Assembly (NCBI RefSeq): GCF_041734735.1
Contig: NC_134878.1
Coordinates: forward strand, 40,670,329 to 40,734,328
Direction of reading: 5' to 3'
DNA from: Babylonia areolata
Lineage: Eukaryota; Mollusca; Gastropoda; Neogastropoda; Buccinidae
Length of the DNA stretch: 64,000 bases
In this document: positions 36,501-50,943 of the stretch, one piece after another
Layout: every line of letters begins with the position of its first letter
How positions within the stretch are numbered: the stretch's first letter is position 1
Program-made: the position numbers and the translations under genes
The notes under the pieces: generated by a model
Told to the model about the DNA's origin: nothing
The model's database searches: none
The model's input: only the letters and a program-made list of their open reading frames with translations

Positions 36501-39500
36501 GGAGGGCGCTGATGACGACAAGCCCTTGTCGGCTCTCAGCCCCTTCGCTGTCCAGAAGGGCTTTCAGTGTCTGGCAGGATCGCTCAGATCCATCAAGAGG
36601 CTGAGGAGCGGAGCGTTTTTAGTACAGACAGAATCCAAAAGACAGACACAGCTCCTTCTCAAGGCGACCACTTTCGTGGATAGGGCAGTGAAGATTTCCC
36701 CTCACAAAGGTCTCAACTGCTCAAAGGGAGTCATCAGATGCCCGGAGTTGAAAGGTGTGTCTGAGGCCGAGATCAAGAGCGAGCTGTCCTCTCAGGGAGT
36801 GACCGATGTGTACAGGGTGACGGTGAGGAAGGGGTCGGACAGAGTCCCGACCAACACTTTCTTCCTCACCTTCTGCTGCCCGGATGTCCCCAAGGACATT
36901 CGGGTCGGATACCTGCTAGTTAATGTCAGCCTGTACGTACCGTCCCCTCTGAGATGCTTTAAGTGTCAGAAATTCGGACACGTGAGAGACAGATGTAAGG
37001 AGGAAGAGGCGTGTGGCACCTGTTCGAAGGCGGCGCACCAGGGCGATTGCGTCAGTGCAGCCCTGTGTGCGAACTGCGGAGGTGGCCACCCGTCCTCATC
37101 GAAGGACTGCCCCGCCTGGAAGAAAGAAAAACAAATCCAGAAAGTCAAGACAGAACAGAAAATTTCCTTCTTTGAGGCAAGGAAACAGGTGGAGGCCGCG
37201 TCGCCTAAGGCGTCGTATGCCTCTGTCGTCAGATCCAGGACGGTGGACGTCGCGGTCCAGACGACGTCCACAGGAACGCAGACGGACGACTTAACCGCCT
37301 CGTCGGAACCGTTGGCCTTGGGTGGAGCGCTGTGTCCACCCCTTCCCATCCTGCGCGGCAGTCCTCAGGGGCTGCTGGGCGGGAGAGAAAAGCCTCGGGC
37401 GGAGGCACGTTGTCCGCCTCCCGCCCCACCCCACCCCCCGGCCCCCCTCGCCCCGCCTCTCGTCTGCCTGGCCCTCGGGCTGGCGGAAGTGGCCGGAAGC
37501 CCCCCTTACCTCCAAAACTCAAGGAGGGGAGGGTTGCGGCCACGGCGGGATCGGGAGGGGCCGAGGTGGTGGATATTCCGACCCGGTCGGAATCCGAAAA
37601 ATTTATGTCAAAAAACAAATACTCCATCCTGGCGGACCTTGAGCCACCGCAAGTGGAGGAGCAGGGGGTAGCGATGGAATAGGCTGCTGCTTTATTTTTT
37701 AAAAAAAAACCTTTTTAATGGCAGTGATCCACTGGAATATCCGGGGATTCTATGCCAACTTCCAGGAACTCCAGCTGCTTTGTCGTGCTTTGAAACCTTC
37801 AGTGCTGGCACTGCAGGAGACTCTGCAAAGAGATGGCAAGGTTTTATCTCTCTCTGGTTTTAACTCCGTTTTTAAACCCGCTCAACCGAAGCAAGAGGGG
37901 TTGACGGGAGGTGTCGCTCTTTTTATTCGAAAGTCCCTTTTATACAGTACAGTTCTTTTAAGCACCCCTTTACAGGCGGTGGCAGTGAGAGTCACGCTCG
38001 AGAAAACCATCACTGTCTGCTCTCTCTACCTTCCCCCTTCCATCCGTGTTCTGAGGCAGGACCTCATGAACCTGGTCGACCAGCTCCCACGTCCGTTTTT
38101 ACTGTTGGGCGACTTCAACGGACACTCCCCGCTCTGGGGAAGTGAGATGACATCAGCCCGAGGTCTTCTCTTAGAAAACCTTCTCTCTGACATGGACTTG
38201 TGCTGTCTTAACGACAAGTCTCCCACTTACCTGCATCTGTCCTCTGGAAAGCTCTCGTGTTTAGATCTGTCGGTCTGCGATCCATCGTTGGTCCTGGACT
38301 ACGAGTGGAAAGTGCACGACGATCTGCACGGGAGTGACCACTTTCCTGTCATCCTCCGCCCCACAGATGGAGAAGGTGACTCTCTGCCTGACCGCCTGTA
38401 CTACGACAAAGCAGACTGGAGTTTTTTTACCACCAAGATAAGAGCGGAGCTGCAGGAAGAAACAGTATTGAAAAGCAAGGACCCTGCTGACGCTCTGACT
38501 CGGATCGTTTTAGATTGCGCCAAAGCAGCGGTCCCATCGTCTGCCTCCAAGCCTCAGGTCCCTAGAACGCCCTGGTTCAACGCGGAATGTCGGGAGGCCC
38601 GCAAGTCTCGGAAGAGAGCGCAGCGACGCGTCTTTCGGAGACCGGAGTCCGATAGCGTTCGAACCCATCAACAGCTGAGGGCGAAAGCCAGGTATGTTTT
38701 TAAAAAGAGCCAGAGGAAGTCATGGAGAGATTTCTGCTCTTCCTTAACCTCCAACACACCCAAGAAGAAAGTGTGGAGGGTTTTGAAAAGAATTAAGGGC
38801 AGAACGCATGCCCGACCTTCCACCATCTTAAACTTTCAGACGCTCTGGTCACAGAGAAGAAAGCAGTTGCCAATTTGCTTGCCTCCACAATAGAACAGAA
38901 CTCGAGATCTGCTAACAAATCTGCTCGCTTTCTTAAAACCAAAAACCTGTCAGAAAAAACACCATGTAACTTCTTTTCCGACAACACAGAGAATTACAAC
39001 CTTCCTTTCACAATGAACGAACTTAAATCTGCCCTTCAGACCTGTACGGATTCCTGTCCAGGAATGGACGAGGTCCATTATAAACTCCTAAAGCACCTTC
39101 CCCAAACCTGTCTGGACACCCTGCTTAAAGTTTATAACCACATCTGGGTCACAGGCTTCTTTCCACCCTCCTGGCGGAAAGCCCTCATAATCCCGCTGCC
39201 GAAACCGGGAAAAGACCCCTCGAACCCCTCCAACTACCGCCCAATTGCACTGACCAGCTGCGTCTGCAAACTGATGGAGAAGATGGTCAACGGTAGACTG
39301 ATGTGGAAACTAGAGACCGACGGCCTTCTGGCGAAAGAACAGTGCGGTTTCCGCAAGCATCGCTCTACCGTTGACCATCTGGTTCGTCTGGAAACCACGA
39401 TAAGGAATGCTTTCGTCAACAAACAACATGTGGTGGCCATATTTTTTGACCTGGAGAAAGCTTACAATACCACGTGGAAATTTGGTATTCTTTCCGACTT

Positions 39501-42500
39501 GCACAAGCTCGGCTTCCGAGGACACCTGCCTCAGTTTATCCACAATTTTTTACAAGACAGACAATTCCAGGTGAGAGTCGGCACCACCCTGTCCGACATT
39601 CACGAGCAGGAGCTGGGTGTCCCGCAGGGGAGCATCCTGTCGCCGGCTCTGTTCAGCATCAAAATTAATGACATCGTTCAATCCGTTCAGAAAGGATCGG
39701 ACAGCTCACTGTTCGTGGATGATTTTGCCTTATATGCAACCGGCAGCACGTACGCCAGCATCCAGCGACGGCTTCAGCTTTGCGTCAACAAAATCCAGTG
39801 TTGGGCAGAGGAGAATGGCTTCACATTTTCGTCCTCCAAAACTGAATGCATCCATTTTCATAATTTTCGCCAATTCTATCAGGACCCTGAAATCCGTCTG
39901 GGAACATCCACCATCCCGGCGGTCAAGGAAGCCAGATTTCTAGGGGTCGTCTTCGATCAGAAGCTGAATTTTCTCAGCCACATTAAACAGCTGAAAATAT
40001 CTTGCCTAAAAGCCCTGAACATCATCCGAGTTGTGGCACACACGAACTGGGGTGCTGATAAGAGGACTCTCTTGCACCTCTACAGAGCCCTGGTCCGGTC
40101 CAAACTGGATTATGGAAGTGTTGTATACGGCTCGGCCAGACCGTCCTACCTGAAACTGTTGGACCCTGTACACCACCAAGGGCTCCGTCTCAGCTTAGGT
40201 GCTTTCCGCACCACCCCTGTGCACAGCCTGTACGCAGAGGCGGGGGAACCGCCTCTTTCCAACCGCAGACTGAAGCTGACCCTGAACTATTATTTGAAAT
40301 TGTTTTCGGAACCTACAAACCCTGCTTACGACGCTGTATTCAACAACCCTTTCGATAAGAAATTTACAGACAACCCAAACTGCATACCTCCTCTCGGACT
40401 CCGCATTCAGCCGCACTTGGAAAATGCCGATCTGGATGTCGGTGGCATCTCAGATTTCTCTAAGTTCCCTGACAGCCCCCCGTGGACCTTTACAACACCT
40501 GAGGTCCGATTCGATCTGGCCTCGTACCGTAAGGACACCACCAGTTCTCTGGCCTACAGAACCTACTTTTCGGAACTGTGCCACAAATTCCCCACTTTTC
40601 AAGGCATCTTCACTGACGGTTCCAAGTCAGAGGACGGAGTCGCCGCATCTGCGTTCTGTCCCGCCTTTCCTGACCGGCCCTCAACGGAACACATCCTGTC
40701 TGACAGCTCGGTATACACCGCGGAACTGACCGCACTGGTCCTGGGGTTAAAAATGGTTCTCTCTTCCAAACAGAAGAGATTCATGATCTTTTCCGACTCC
40801 TTATCAGCCCTGGAGGCGATCGCCGGCAGGAATATCACTCATCCCAAACTGCTGGAATTTTATGAAACTTTTACTCTCGCAACGAAGAAAGGATACGAGG
40901 TTGTGTTGGCCTGGGTTCCCGGACATGTTGGCATTCGTGGTAACGAAAGGGCGGACCTGCTGGCCAGGAACGCTGTAAAGAAAGAATTGTCCAGATCCTT
41001 GGTACCCTATACAGACATGAAGCGGAAGGTCAATACTTACGTTAAGGATCTTTGGCAAGAGAAGTGGAACACCCAGACGGACAACAAGCTCTTCCAGATC
41101 CGTCCGGACCTAAAAGAGACCCTCCCTTCGGGGGTGAAGAACAGAAAGGAGGAATCTGTGCTGTGCAGACTGCGTACGGGGCACACTTTTTTTACTCATT
41201 CTTACTTGTTGAAGGGGGAGGAGGCCCCTCGATGCGTTCCCTGTGACGAGCCTCTCACCGTGAAACACGTGCTCCTTGACTGTTGGGATCAGCATGACGT
41301 TAGACGCAGACATTACACGGCGGTTTCTTTGAAGACTTTGTTTCGTGATGTCCCTCCGTGGGCGCTGATGGACTTCTTAAAAGAAGTGAACCTTTTTAAC
41401 CAGATTTGAAGGTTTTAAACTATGGAAGTTTTTTTTAACTTTGGAGTGGAAAGTTTGAAGTGGTGACTCGTTTTAATTGGTTGTTTTTTTTAGACTTGTA
41501 GTAGTAATTGACGCGGCGATAGCCTTGAGATGGCCTTAGTGGTCGGCGAGGCTCTAAGCACCATAATTTAATTTAATTTAATGCTGTATTCTATTGATTG
41601 TTTAAACAAACTAAACTTTCAGCAGATTTGATGCAAAAGCACAGAGCACAGATCCTAACCAGCCTATCCCAAAGGCATAAACTTGGATGAGAAAACAAAG
41701 GTTCAGTTGTTAGCCATTGCCAAGTGACAAGTGTGAGAATGCCAACACTGATCAGTATTAGATTGAAGTAACTTAAACACTTAATGTTCCTATATAAGTC
41801 CTGTATCACAGCAATGAGGAGAGTATTGTAAAGACAGAAAATGTTACCGCTTTCCAAATGAAGAACTGTTTATGCGTCCACCTTTCTATGTGAGTAAGTA
41901 CCTGAATGTAGCCATGTGGGCATTTTCACTCTTTAATTGATTTTCCCCGCATTGATGTATCCTTCCTCAGTTTTCTTGTATTTTTCCCTTTTTTTCCAAA
42001 CCATGTGTCCATGACACCCAACTGTGTTGAATAGTTTTACAAGGGTTCTGGTTTTCTGTTGTGTTGTGGGGTTTGTTTGGGTAGTCAGTGCCTAACTAAG
42101 GGGACTGGACAAAGGGGCCTCTAGACGTGTTGGTAGGCCGTACTTTGTTGTGGGTGGGAAGGAAGTTGGGAGTTAGGGAGGGGTGTGGGGTGGGGGGAGG
42201 GGTGTGGGGGTCAGAAGTAGGATTGGAAGCTCTCCACTGAGGCTTATATTGCCTCAGGCGGGAGCTGCTTGTACTCCCTTGTAGTGCAGGGAAAGAAGGA
42301 AAATTTCCTGTAGTCCCTGTACCAGGTTTCCATGGTGTACTTTTGATCTCGGGAATGCCTGATGGCATTGTCTTTCTGTCCTGAAGTGGTATGGTGACTA
42401 TTTGGTTGGGTTTTGAAAAGAATACACCACCATTTATTTGCCTGTAGTTCTCGACCTTTTAAAATCGATGGAATGATATTTGACATTGCAATTGAGATGT

Positions 42501-45500
42501 CATTGCTCTATTGTATGACATGAATTGTGATTCTGTTGTTTCAGTAGTTTTTCTCTGTTCAGGTACATAGTTAGCACCCCTTGCATTTGTATTGATCACC
42601 TGATAGTCATTCTTGTAACTAAAAAAGCCTTTTGTATCTTTCAGCTTTGAATTAATTAATCTTTTAAATCTTTACAATGTTAAAAGGAAGTTCTGGATTA
42701 TTTATAAGTAGATTTGTGATTTTTTTCAGTGTGGCCTTCAGTTCTGTTCATTGTGTAAATCAAAGTGGCATGCGACATCATCTTGTGATGACACCTTCAC
42801 ACTGGGCTATGCTGAAGATGGAGGGTAGGTTGTCCTCAGTTGTTGCTGTAGATTATTTTGCTTTATTGTAGTTTATTCCACTTTTTATTTTACATATTAT
42901 ATTTCACCATTTGCTTTTTGAACAATTTCCATTTTAGATCCTAATTAAGGCTTTCTTTTATTGCTGTATAATTTGGAGATAACAGGCTTAGCAGTTGTAT
43001 TTGGAGAAATGGGGAGAGAAGCTGGCCATAAGGGTTGAGGAAGTTGGGAATGGGTTTTATGTCTTGTTATTGAATGATATTGTCATCATTCAATTACATA
43101 ACAGTACACACAGAACAGCTCATGTTTGTCTCCAGTGAATATTGTTTACTTTGGAGATAGTAAATCAGGTGGATGGAAGAAAGGATTATGGCATATACTG
43201 TTAATTACTAAAATAAGACTAATTAATATTAATGGACAAAGGATTACTTTTGTTCCAAAACACAAGAACTATTTAAAATTTGGTACCTTATACTGTTCAG
43301 ACTGATGCAAACTAGGTCTATTGATTTGCTCTGGCCCAATATGCGGCTAACTCAGTGGCAAGACATCTCGCTATTAGCCTGCTATCTTCTAGCCAATCAA
43401 ACGTCATTTCAGGCTGGAGCTAATTTCTCATTCAGAATGGCCATTATTTGCTGAGCTAAGTCCGTTACTTTGTTGCTCTGTCATTACCAACCTTTTCTGC
43501 ATTTTAGATATTTCATTTGCATGCTTTTTGTTTGATGCATATTTCTGGTACATTTTTGTCTCAGAATAGATTTCATTTACATTATTTGTGCCAGTTCTTG
43601 ACATTTAGTTTGATGTTATGTATCATTTCAAACTCGATCTGGCTGTCCTTTCTCTGCGAGGCTTGCAGTTCTTGGGAATGACTTGTCCTGATTGCTATGC
43701 CTCACATGCCACTCTGCGTTGGCTGGATCTGTGAGGCTTGGATAGTGCTCTTAGGAGACTATCTTAGGTCCTGGAGTCCACAGGTTCTTCAGTTTGCAAT
43801 TGGGCCGATGTGTCTTTGCAGACGGAACTAGATGGGATATTTCGACCTAGCACAGTCTGGAAAGGGACTGGGGGGAAGTGTGGTCAGGCATGACCCCAAG
43901 TTTACCCAAAGGGAGGCTGATTTTCTCCACAGGGCCAATCTGTCGTGGGAAGAGCATCCAGTTCCCCAAGGTTTGGGGTTGCCTTCTCCCAAACCTCACA
44001 GACTCCAGCAATACAAGGCTGATTACGTTTGGCGACAGAGTGGCTGGGGGTCCGATAGCTGCTGGTGATGCAACTACCAGCCTACACTTAAACTCCATGC
44101 TTGCCAGAAGAGATGCTGTCCTCCCACCTCTCCAACATTCTGCAGGAGGGAAGGGCTGCCTTGCAGTCACTTCCCGCCCAGCAAACTCCCTCTCTGGTCC
44201 ATATCAGCTGGAGGGAGACAAGGCAGAAAAACAACACCCCAAATGACTCGGCCCCAATTTAGCTCCTCCAGTTTTTCTGTCTGTGGAAGTAGGAAGTCTC
44301 CCCCGGCATGCCCGACAGTGGTGCTACATGGGACTCAATGACTGGATTGTGTCAGTACTAGAATTTGGGTACATGCTGCCTTTGGGGAGGACCACCCTCC
44401 TCTGATCCACACCTCCTCCTTTTGTAACCCTCTCAGAGGAGCAGGAGAGCATCATGGAAATGGGGATATCGTAACTGCTCCTCAAATGTGGATATCAGAA
44501 CTCTTGGGGCCTAGGTCCAGGGTTTTATGTCAGCCTGTTTGTGATTCCAAAGGTTTCTTGAGGGTGGTGACCGATCCTGCATTCACCCCCCTCAACAGAT
44601 CCTGCCCTATGGTCAAATTCAAGATGGATACACAGGCACACATTCAAGGGACTATTCAACAGGACGATTGGGCTACCTCTACCGACCCAAAGAGTGCATG
44701 TTTCCAGATCTTCATTCATCCGGCATCCTGCCGGTACCTGAGGTTCGTGAGGGTGTTACAGTTCTCTGCCCTCCCCCTTGGTATTCCCCTTGCCCCCTTC
44801 CTCTTCTCCAGAGTAGGGCAGGAATCAGTATCCATGGTCAGATTCCTCTCTGTGTATACAGGCACGATCGGCTAATCTTGGCCCAGTTGCAGGCTCTGTG
44901 TCAGAATCACATCCAGAATTCTGGATGTGTATACCCATCTTGAGTTTGTCACAAAAAGGAAAATGCAATCTCTCCCCAAGCCAGTCCTTAAACTTCTCAG
45001 GGATGAGATTTGACACGCATTTCTCGCTGACACAAGTTTGCTTGAACTGGTTGGCAGATCTTCTCCTGCACTTGTGCCGTTCCTCTTGGGCAACAGCACA
45101 GACTCTGTCTTCCTTCCTGGACATGCCATGATAGAATCACTGGTACCCATCATCCCCCTGGGGCAGGTTCTCAAGTGCTGTCTTAGAGGGCACTGAGGCT
45201 ATGCTGGTCCCAGAGGACTCAGTCCTGGGACACGCACATCAGTCTGGGAGAGTGGTTCCTTGAGATGACATCAGAATGGCTCCTATCCCCTCTTCTGGCT
45301 CAGGTGGTGCCGATAACCCCCCCCCCCCCTCCTCCCCACACACTCTTCAAGTGTTATTCTTCACAGATGCATCTTCAGGGGGGTGGGAAGCTCACATGGG
45401 CTCACTCCATGCATTGGGAATTTGATCCTCAGAGGATCCCAAGTGGCACATCAATGTTTTGGAACTTGGCAGACACTCTCAGCAGGTCCAAGAGTGCCCT

Positions 45501-47665
45501 CCACACAGAGTGGATCCTAGGCATGTTCACCCTTCAGGGATTGTAGGATTTGTTGTTTCACCTGATCAGGGCGGATGGTTCCTGGGGGTTTCCTTTGTCA
45601 CGGCTAACACAGCTGTTACCGTTACTTGTGCTCTCCATGCAAATCAATAGGCATTGCCCTCCTCATTTGGTTTGAATTCTGTTTCAGTTTGATATAGTGC
45701 AGAATGGACGCCAAAATGGTGAGTTTGTATTATACTCCCAGTTTGGTTAAATATACTATGTTAAATTGGATGCCCAACCATCCATCCCAGCAGTTCTTGC
45801 TGTGGTTCACATGGGGCATTTCTTTGCTGGTCATTGGAATGAGTAATTAGCTCTGGCCGGCAATAACATTTGATTGGCTAGCAGACAGCAGACGAATAGC
45901 AAGACATCTTATTCCTGAGTTAGCCATGAATTTTGGACAGAGTTAACCAAGAGGCCTAGTTTGCATCAGTTTGACATGGTGCATACTATATTTAACCAAA
46001 CTGGGAGTGTAATACAAACTCCTCGTTTTTTATCAAACGAGCGTGCGGCTTTTATATCTCATTTAGTCATTTTACAGCTCAATCACTGTTGTCTTCATTC
46101 TCCCATGACTGCATTTCTGTGTTACATGATGTCACTTTTCAGGTTTTCCACCCTTTCTCTGTGTGTATGTGTGTGCGTGTACGCACGTTCCCTCATGGGG
46201 ATGCCTGGGGTCTTTCAGTATAAATAGCATTCCTGCATTCTGGAAATTCTGTGCTAGAAATTTCCTCTTTTGTGTCACTCTCTTTGTTTCTACCTTTTTT
46301 CTTTCTTCACTGTTGTCTCCTTTTTCTGCCTTCCCAGTCCATTCCCCTTTCTTTTTTCAAGCAAGCCTTGACACTTTTTTCTCTTTTCCGCAGTCTATGA
46401 TGTACTGTCTGTGCTGTTTTGCTCTGGTGATTAGGTAGTGAGATTGTAAACACTGGGATGGACACTAGCTGCCCATTCTGCAGTGTTATTTGCCTATAAA
46501 AAAAAAAAAAAAGTATATGGCTTTTTCATGTATTTTTTGTTTGGCTTTGAAGTATTGTTTTTTTCCTTTTTTTATGATTTTTTGTAATCTGGGGATGATG
46601 AATTAAGCAGAATGGCTGGTGTCCTCAGCATGGCCTAGTCTTACTTGCCCTAAGGAGCTAAATGGTTGGGATACTGTGACATGAACTGTGTTTTGGGGGT
46701 TTGTCTTAGTATAGTGTTTTTCTGTAGATGTGACAGTTTTGTATTGACATGGTTGAGCATTTGTATGGTTTGACAGTCCTGATAAGGCCCTGTGCAGTCG
46801 GCTGGATTATAAGCAACAAGAACATGAACATGTGTGCGCACTTGCATATGTGCATAGTCATGAGTTGAAGGAATGGAAGGCGGTTGGTGGTGCCAAAGTA
46901 GTTATGAAATTTGTTTAGTTTAGATCAGTGGTCCCTATTCCTCTCCATCTAGATGGCTGTCTCTCTTAGTCTCTCTCTCTCTCTCCCCTCTCATACTGTC
47001 AGCACACACACACACACACGCACACACACACACACACGCACACACACACACACATGCCCACACCCACCCACCCACCCACCTACACCGCTCTTACCATCTC
47101 ACAAACATATTAAGTCCTACCATCTCTCTCTCTCTCTCACCCCTTCCCTACACCTCTCTCTAACTCTTTGCTTTGTCTTCTCAGTTAGAAGGTCCTGTAT
47201 GTTAACTACTCAAGAAATTTGGCAGGCATTATCAGCAAAGTAACCAGATCCATTCTATACAACCATTTATGACTCAAATCACTACAAACAGGACTAGCAC
47301 AGTGGTCTTCCCTTCTTTCATTGGCATCTCCTCAGCCCATCTAGATAGTGCTGTTCTTCTTATCTCCTTCCTCATTTCTTTTGTTACCATAGTCTGTACC
47401 ATACTTTGCCCTTCTCACTCCTCCCCTCTTTATACATGGACAGAACAGAAATGGCATAAGGGATGGAGGTAGAGGTAATAGGGTGGGATGAGGTCAAAGT
47501 CCAGTTCTATTTCTGTTTATGGGTGGTCAGACACATATCAAAGGGCAGTATGGAAAGCCCTGTTTCCTTGCATCTACCATGTAGATGTAACAGCTTCCTT
47601 TTCTGGAATTATGTCATGACTTTGGTTTCTGTGTTCCTCATTGTCTTATTGTGCCTAAACGCGCG

Positions 47666-47700
<35 letters not shown>

Positions 47701-48750
47701 TGACATAGATATGTTGAGTCCTTTTCCTTTTTTTCCAGACTTGATCATCTGAAATTGCCATAAATATGCCCCCCAGGTTTACAGACAGAAAGCCATGATA
47801 ACTCTCAGATTTTAGGCCTGAAGGAAACAATGTTCTTTCTTTTGTGTGTTTGAGTGCAAGTTTTTTAAAAAAAGGGGGTAACTGATCTTAGCAGAACAAT
47901 GTTACTGCATAGTTCCTGGAGTTGTAAACAACATTATTTTGTCAGCTTCAGGGGGGGGCATCACCCCCCCATACCCCATAGTGGGGTGTAAACTTTGCAT
48001 CACCCAGGGCTTTCACAGCCCACCACCCACCCTTTGCTGACGCCTGAGCTACAGCATGATTTTTTGATTCAGTCCCTCTCACATACCTGCATTTTGTACT
48101 TCTTCAGTTCTCCAGGAGAAATTGGCTTGGGTATGGGTACAGTGTCATCATGATAGCATGTCATGACATGATGTCACTTTTGTGAATAGCTGAAGGAGGG
48201 CAAAGCTTGGACAATTTCCATGATGATGTTCCTGTCTTTGGTTTTCATTCTATAGTCTGAGAAATAGGTGTGCATAAAGTACTTGTTTTTGCTTCACAAA
48301 TTGGGTGAGGGGGTTGTTGAAGACTGATCTTTGCTGTTATGTTGCCAAAGGTCAGAAGATGCCAAGATCAAGAGGTGCCCAATGTGCCGAGTGCCCATTG
48401 AGAGAAATGATGGGTGTGCACAGATGATGTGCAAGCGCTGCAAACATGTCTTTTGTTGGTATTGCCTTCAGTCTTTAGACGTAAGTCAGTGTTTTTGGCC
48501 TGCTTAGAAAAATGAATAATGACAAGAGCCATGAATGTTGAACTGACATGGTTTTATTCACATCATCTTTTTGAATGTTACTATATGGTTTGGTGAATGG
48601 TGATTATAATAAAGGGTATTAAATCCTCATGATTTTATGAAATGAACCGGCTGAAGCACTGGTAAAATTTATTATGGTTTCCCTGTTGCTTAAATTGTAT
48701 TTGTATTCTAGCATGTTTGTAGCTGATAGAAAAATACTGAATATTAAGGT

Positions 48751-48833
<83 letters not shown>

Positions 48834-50898
48834 TCCGAGGACACCTGCCTCAGTTCATCCACAATTTTTTACAAGACAGACAATTCCAGGTGAGACTCGG
48901 CACCACCCTGTCCGACATTCACGAGCAGGAGCTGGGTGTCCCGCAAGGGAGCATCCTGTCGCCGGCTCTTTTCAGCATCAAAATTAATGACATCGTTCAA
49001 TCCGTTCAGAAGGGATCGGACAGCTCGCTGTTCGTGGACGATTTTGCCTTATATGCAACTGGCAGCACGTATGCCAGCATCCAGCGACGGCTTCAGCTCT
49101 GCGTCAACAAAATCCAGTGTTGGGCAGAGGAGAATGGCTTCACATTTTCGTCCTCCAAAACTGAATGCATCCATTTTCATAATTTTCGCCAGTTCTATCC
49201 GGACCCTGAAATCCGTCTGGGAACATCCACCATCCCGGCGGTCAAGGAAGCCAGATTTTTAGGGGTCGTCTTTGATCAGAAGCTGAACTTCCTCAGCCAT
49301 ATTAAACAGCTGAAAATATCTTGCCTAAAAGCCCTGAACATCATCCGAGTTGTGGCACACACGAACTGGGGTGCTGATAAGAGAACTCTCTTGCACCTCT
49401 ACAGAGCCCTGGTCCGGTCCAAACTGTATTATGGAAATGTAGTATACGGCTCGGCCAGACCGTCCTACCTGAAACTGTTGGACCCTGTACACCACCAAGG
49501 GCTCCGACTCAGCTTAGGTGCTTTCCGCACCACCCCTGTGCACAGCCTGTACGCAGAGGCGGGGGAACCGCCTCTTTCCAACCGCAGACTGAAGCTGACC
49601 CTGAATTATTATTTGAAATTGTTCTCTGAACCTACAAACCCTGCTTACAACGCTGTATTCAACAACCCTTTCGATAAGAAATTTACAGACAACCCAAACT
49701 GCATACCTCCTCTCGGACTCCGCATTCAGCCGCACTTAGAAAATGCCGATCTGGATGTCGGTGGCATCTCGGATTTCTCTAAGTTCCCTGACAGCCCTCC
49801 GTGGACCTTTACAACACCTGAGGTCCGATTCGATCTGGCCTCGTACCGTAAGGACACCACCAGTTCTCTGGCCTACAGAACTTACTTTTCGGAACTGTGC
49901 CACAAATTCCCCACTTTTCAAAGCATCTTCACTGACAGTTCCAAGTCAGAGGACGGAGTCGCCGCATCTGCGTTCTGTCCCGCCTTTCCTGACCGGCCCT
50001 CAACGGAACACATCCTGTCTGACAGCTCGGTGTACACTGCGGAACTGACCGCACTGGTTCTGGCGGTAAAAATGGTTCTCTCTTCGAAACAAAAGAGATT
50101 CATGATCTTTTCCGACTCCTTGTCGGCCCTGGAGGCGATCGCCTGCAGGAATATCACTCATCCCAAACTGCTGGAATTTTATGAAACTTTTACTCTCGCA
50201 ACGAAGAAAGGATACGAGGTTGTGTTGGCCTGGGTTCCTGGACATGTTGGCATTCGTGGTAACGAAAGGGCGGACCTGCTGGCCAGGAACGCTGTAAAGA
50301 AAGAATTGTCCAGATCCTTTGTGCCATATACAGACATGAAGCGGAAGGTGAACACCTACGTTAAGGATCTTTGGCAAGAGGAGTGGAACACCCAGACGGA
50401 CAACAAGCTCTTCCAGATCCGTCCGGACCTAAAAGAGACCCTCCCTTCGGGGGTGAAGAACAGAAAGGAGGAGTCTGTGCTGTGCAGACTGCGTGCGGGG
50501 CACACTTTTTTTCCTCATTCTTACTTGTTGAAGGGGGAAGAGGCCCCTCGATGCATTCCCTGTGACGAGCCTCTCACCGTGAAACACGTGCTCCTTGATT
50601 GTTGGGATCTGCATGACGTTAGACGCAGACATTACACAGCGGTTTCTTTGAAGACTTTGTTTCGTGATGTCCCTCCGTGGGCGCTGATGGACTTCTTAAA
50701 AGAAGTGAACCTTTTTAACCAGATTTGAAGGTTTTAAACTATGGAAGTTTTTTTCAACTTTGGAGTGGAAAGTTTGAAGTGGTGACTTGTTTTAATTGTG
50801 TTTTTTTTTTTTTTATCCTTGTAGTAGTTATTGACGCGGCGATAGCCTTGAAATGGCCTTAGTGGTCGGCGAGGCTCTAAGCACCATAATTTCATTTC

Positions 50899-50943
<45 letters not shown>

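Larger units (their letters stand above)
35585..41580 (+). mobile_element. full-length I/Nimb-like LINE with 12-bp target-site duplication
   Basis: ATGCTGTATTCT occurs at 35573-35584 and 41581-41592, exactly bounding a 5996-bp element with a long 5' UTR, ORF1, ORF2, a 170-bp 3' UTR and an (ATTTA)n tail. It encodes zinc-knuckle ORF1 and APE endonuclease-RT-RNase H ORF2, the layout of the I superfamily. It is inserted in the sense direction in RNF144 intron 4. Two apparent single-base frameshifts (near 37327 and 38838) are the only disruptions seen, so it is young. Confidence 0.93.

Noticed and set aside
37229-37627. Minus-strand Pro/Gly-rich frames within LINE ORF1
   Set aside because: Antisense shadows of the proline-rich ORF1 tail.
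43832-44246. Overlapping frames of about 80-120 codons that look like a small gene
   Set aside because: They match the gag-like block of the DIRS-like fossil at 23633-24127.
48674-48830. N-terminal extension of the 684-codon frame
   Set aside because: It is microsatellite translation (His-Thr) and intron sequence; the real coding similarity starts at 48831.
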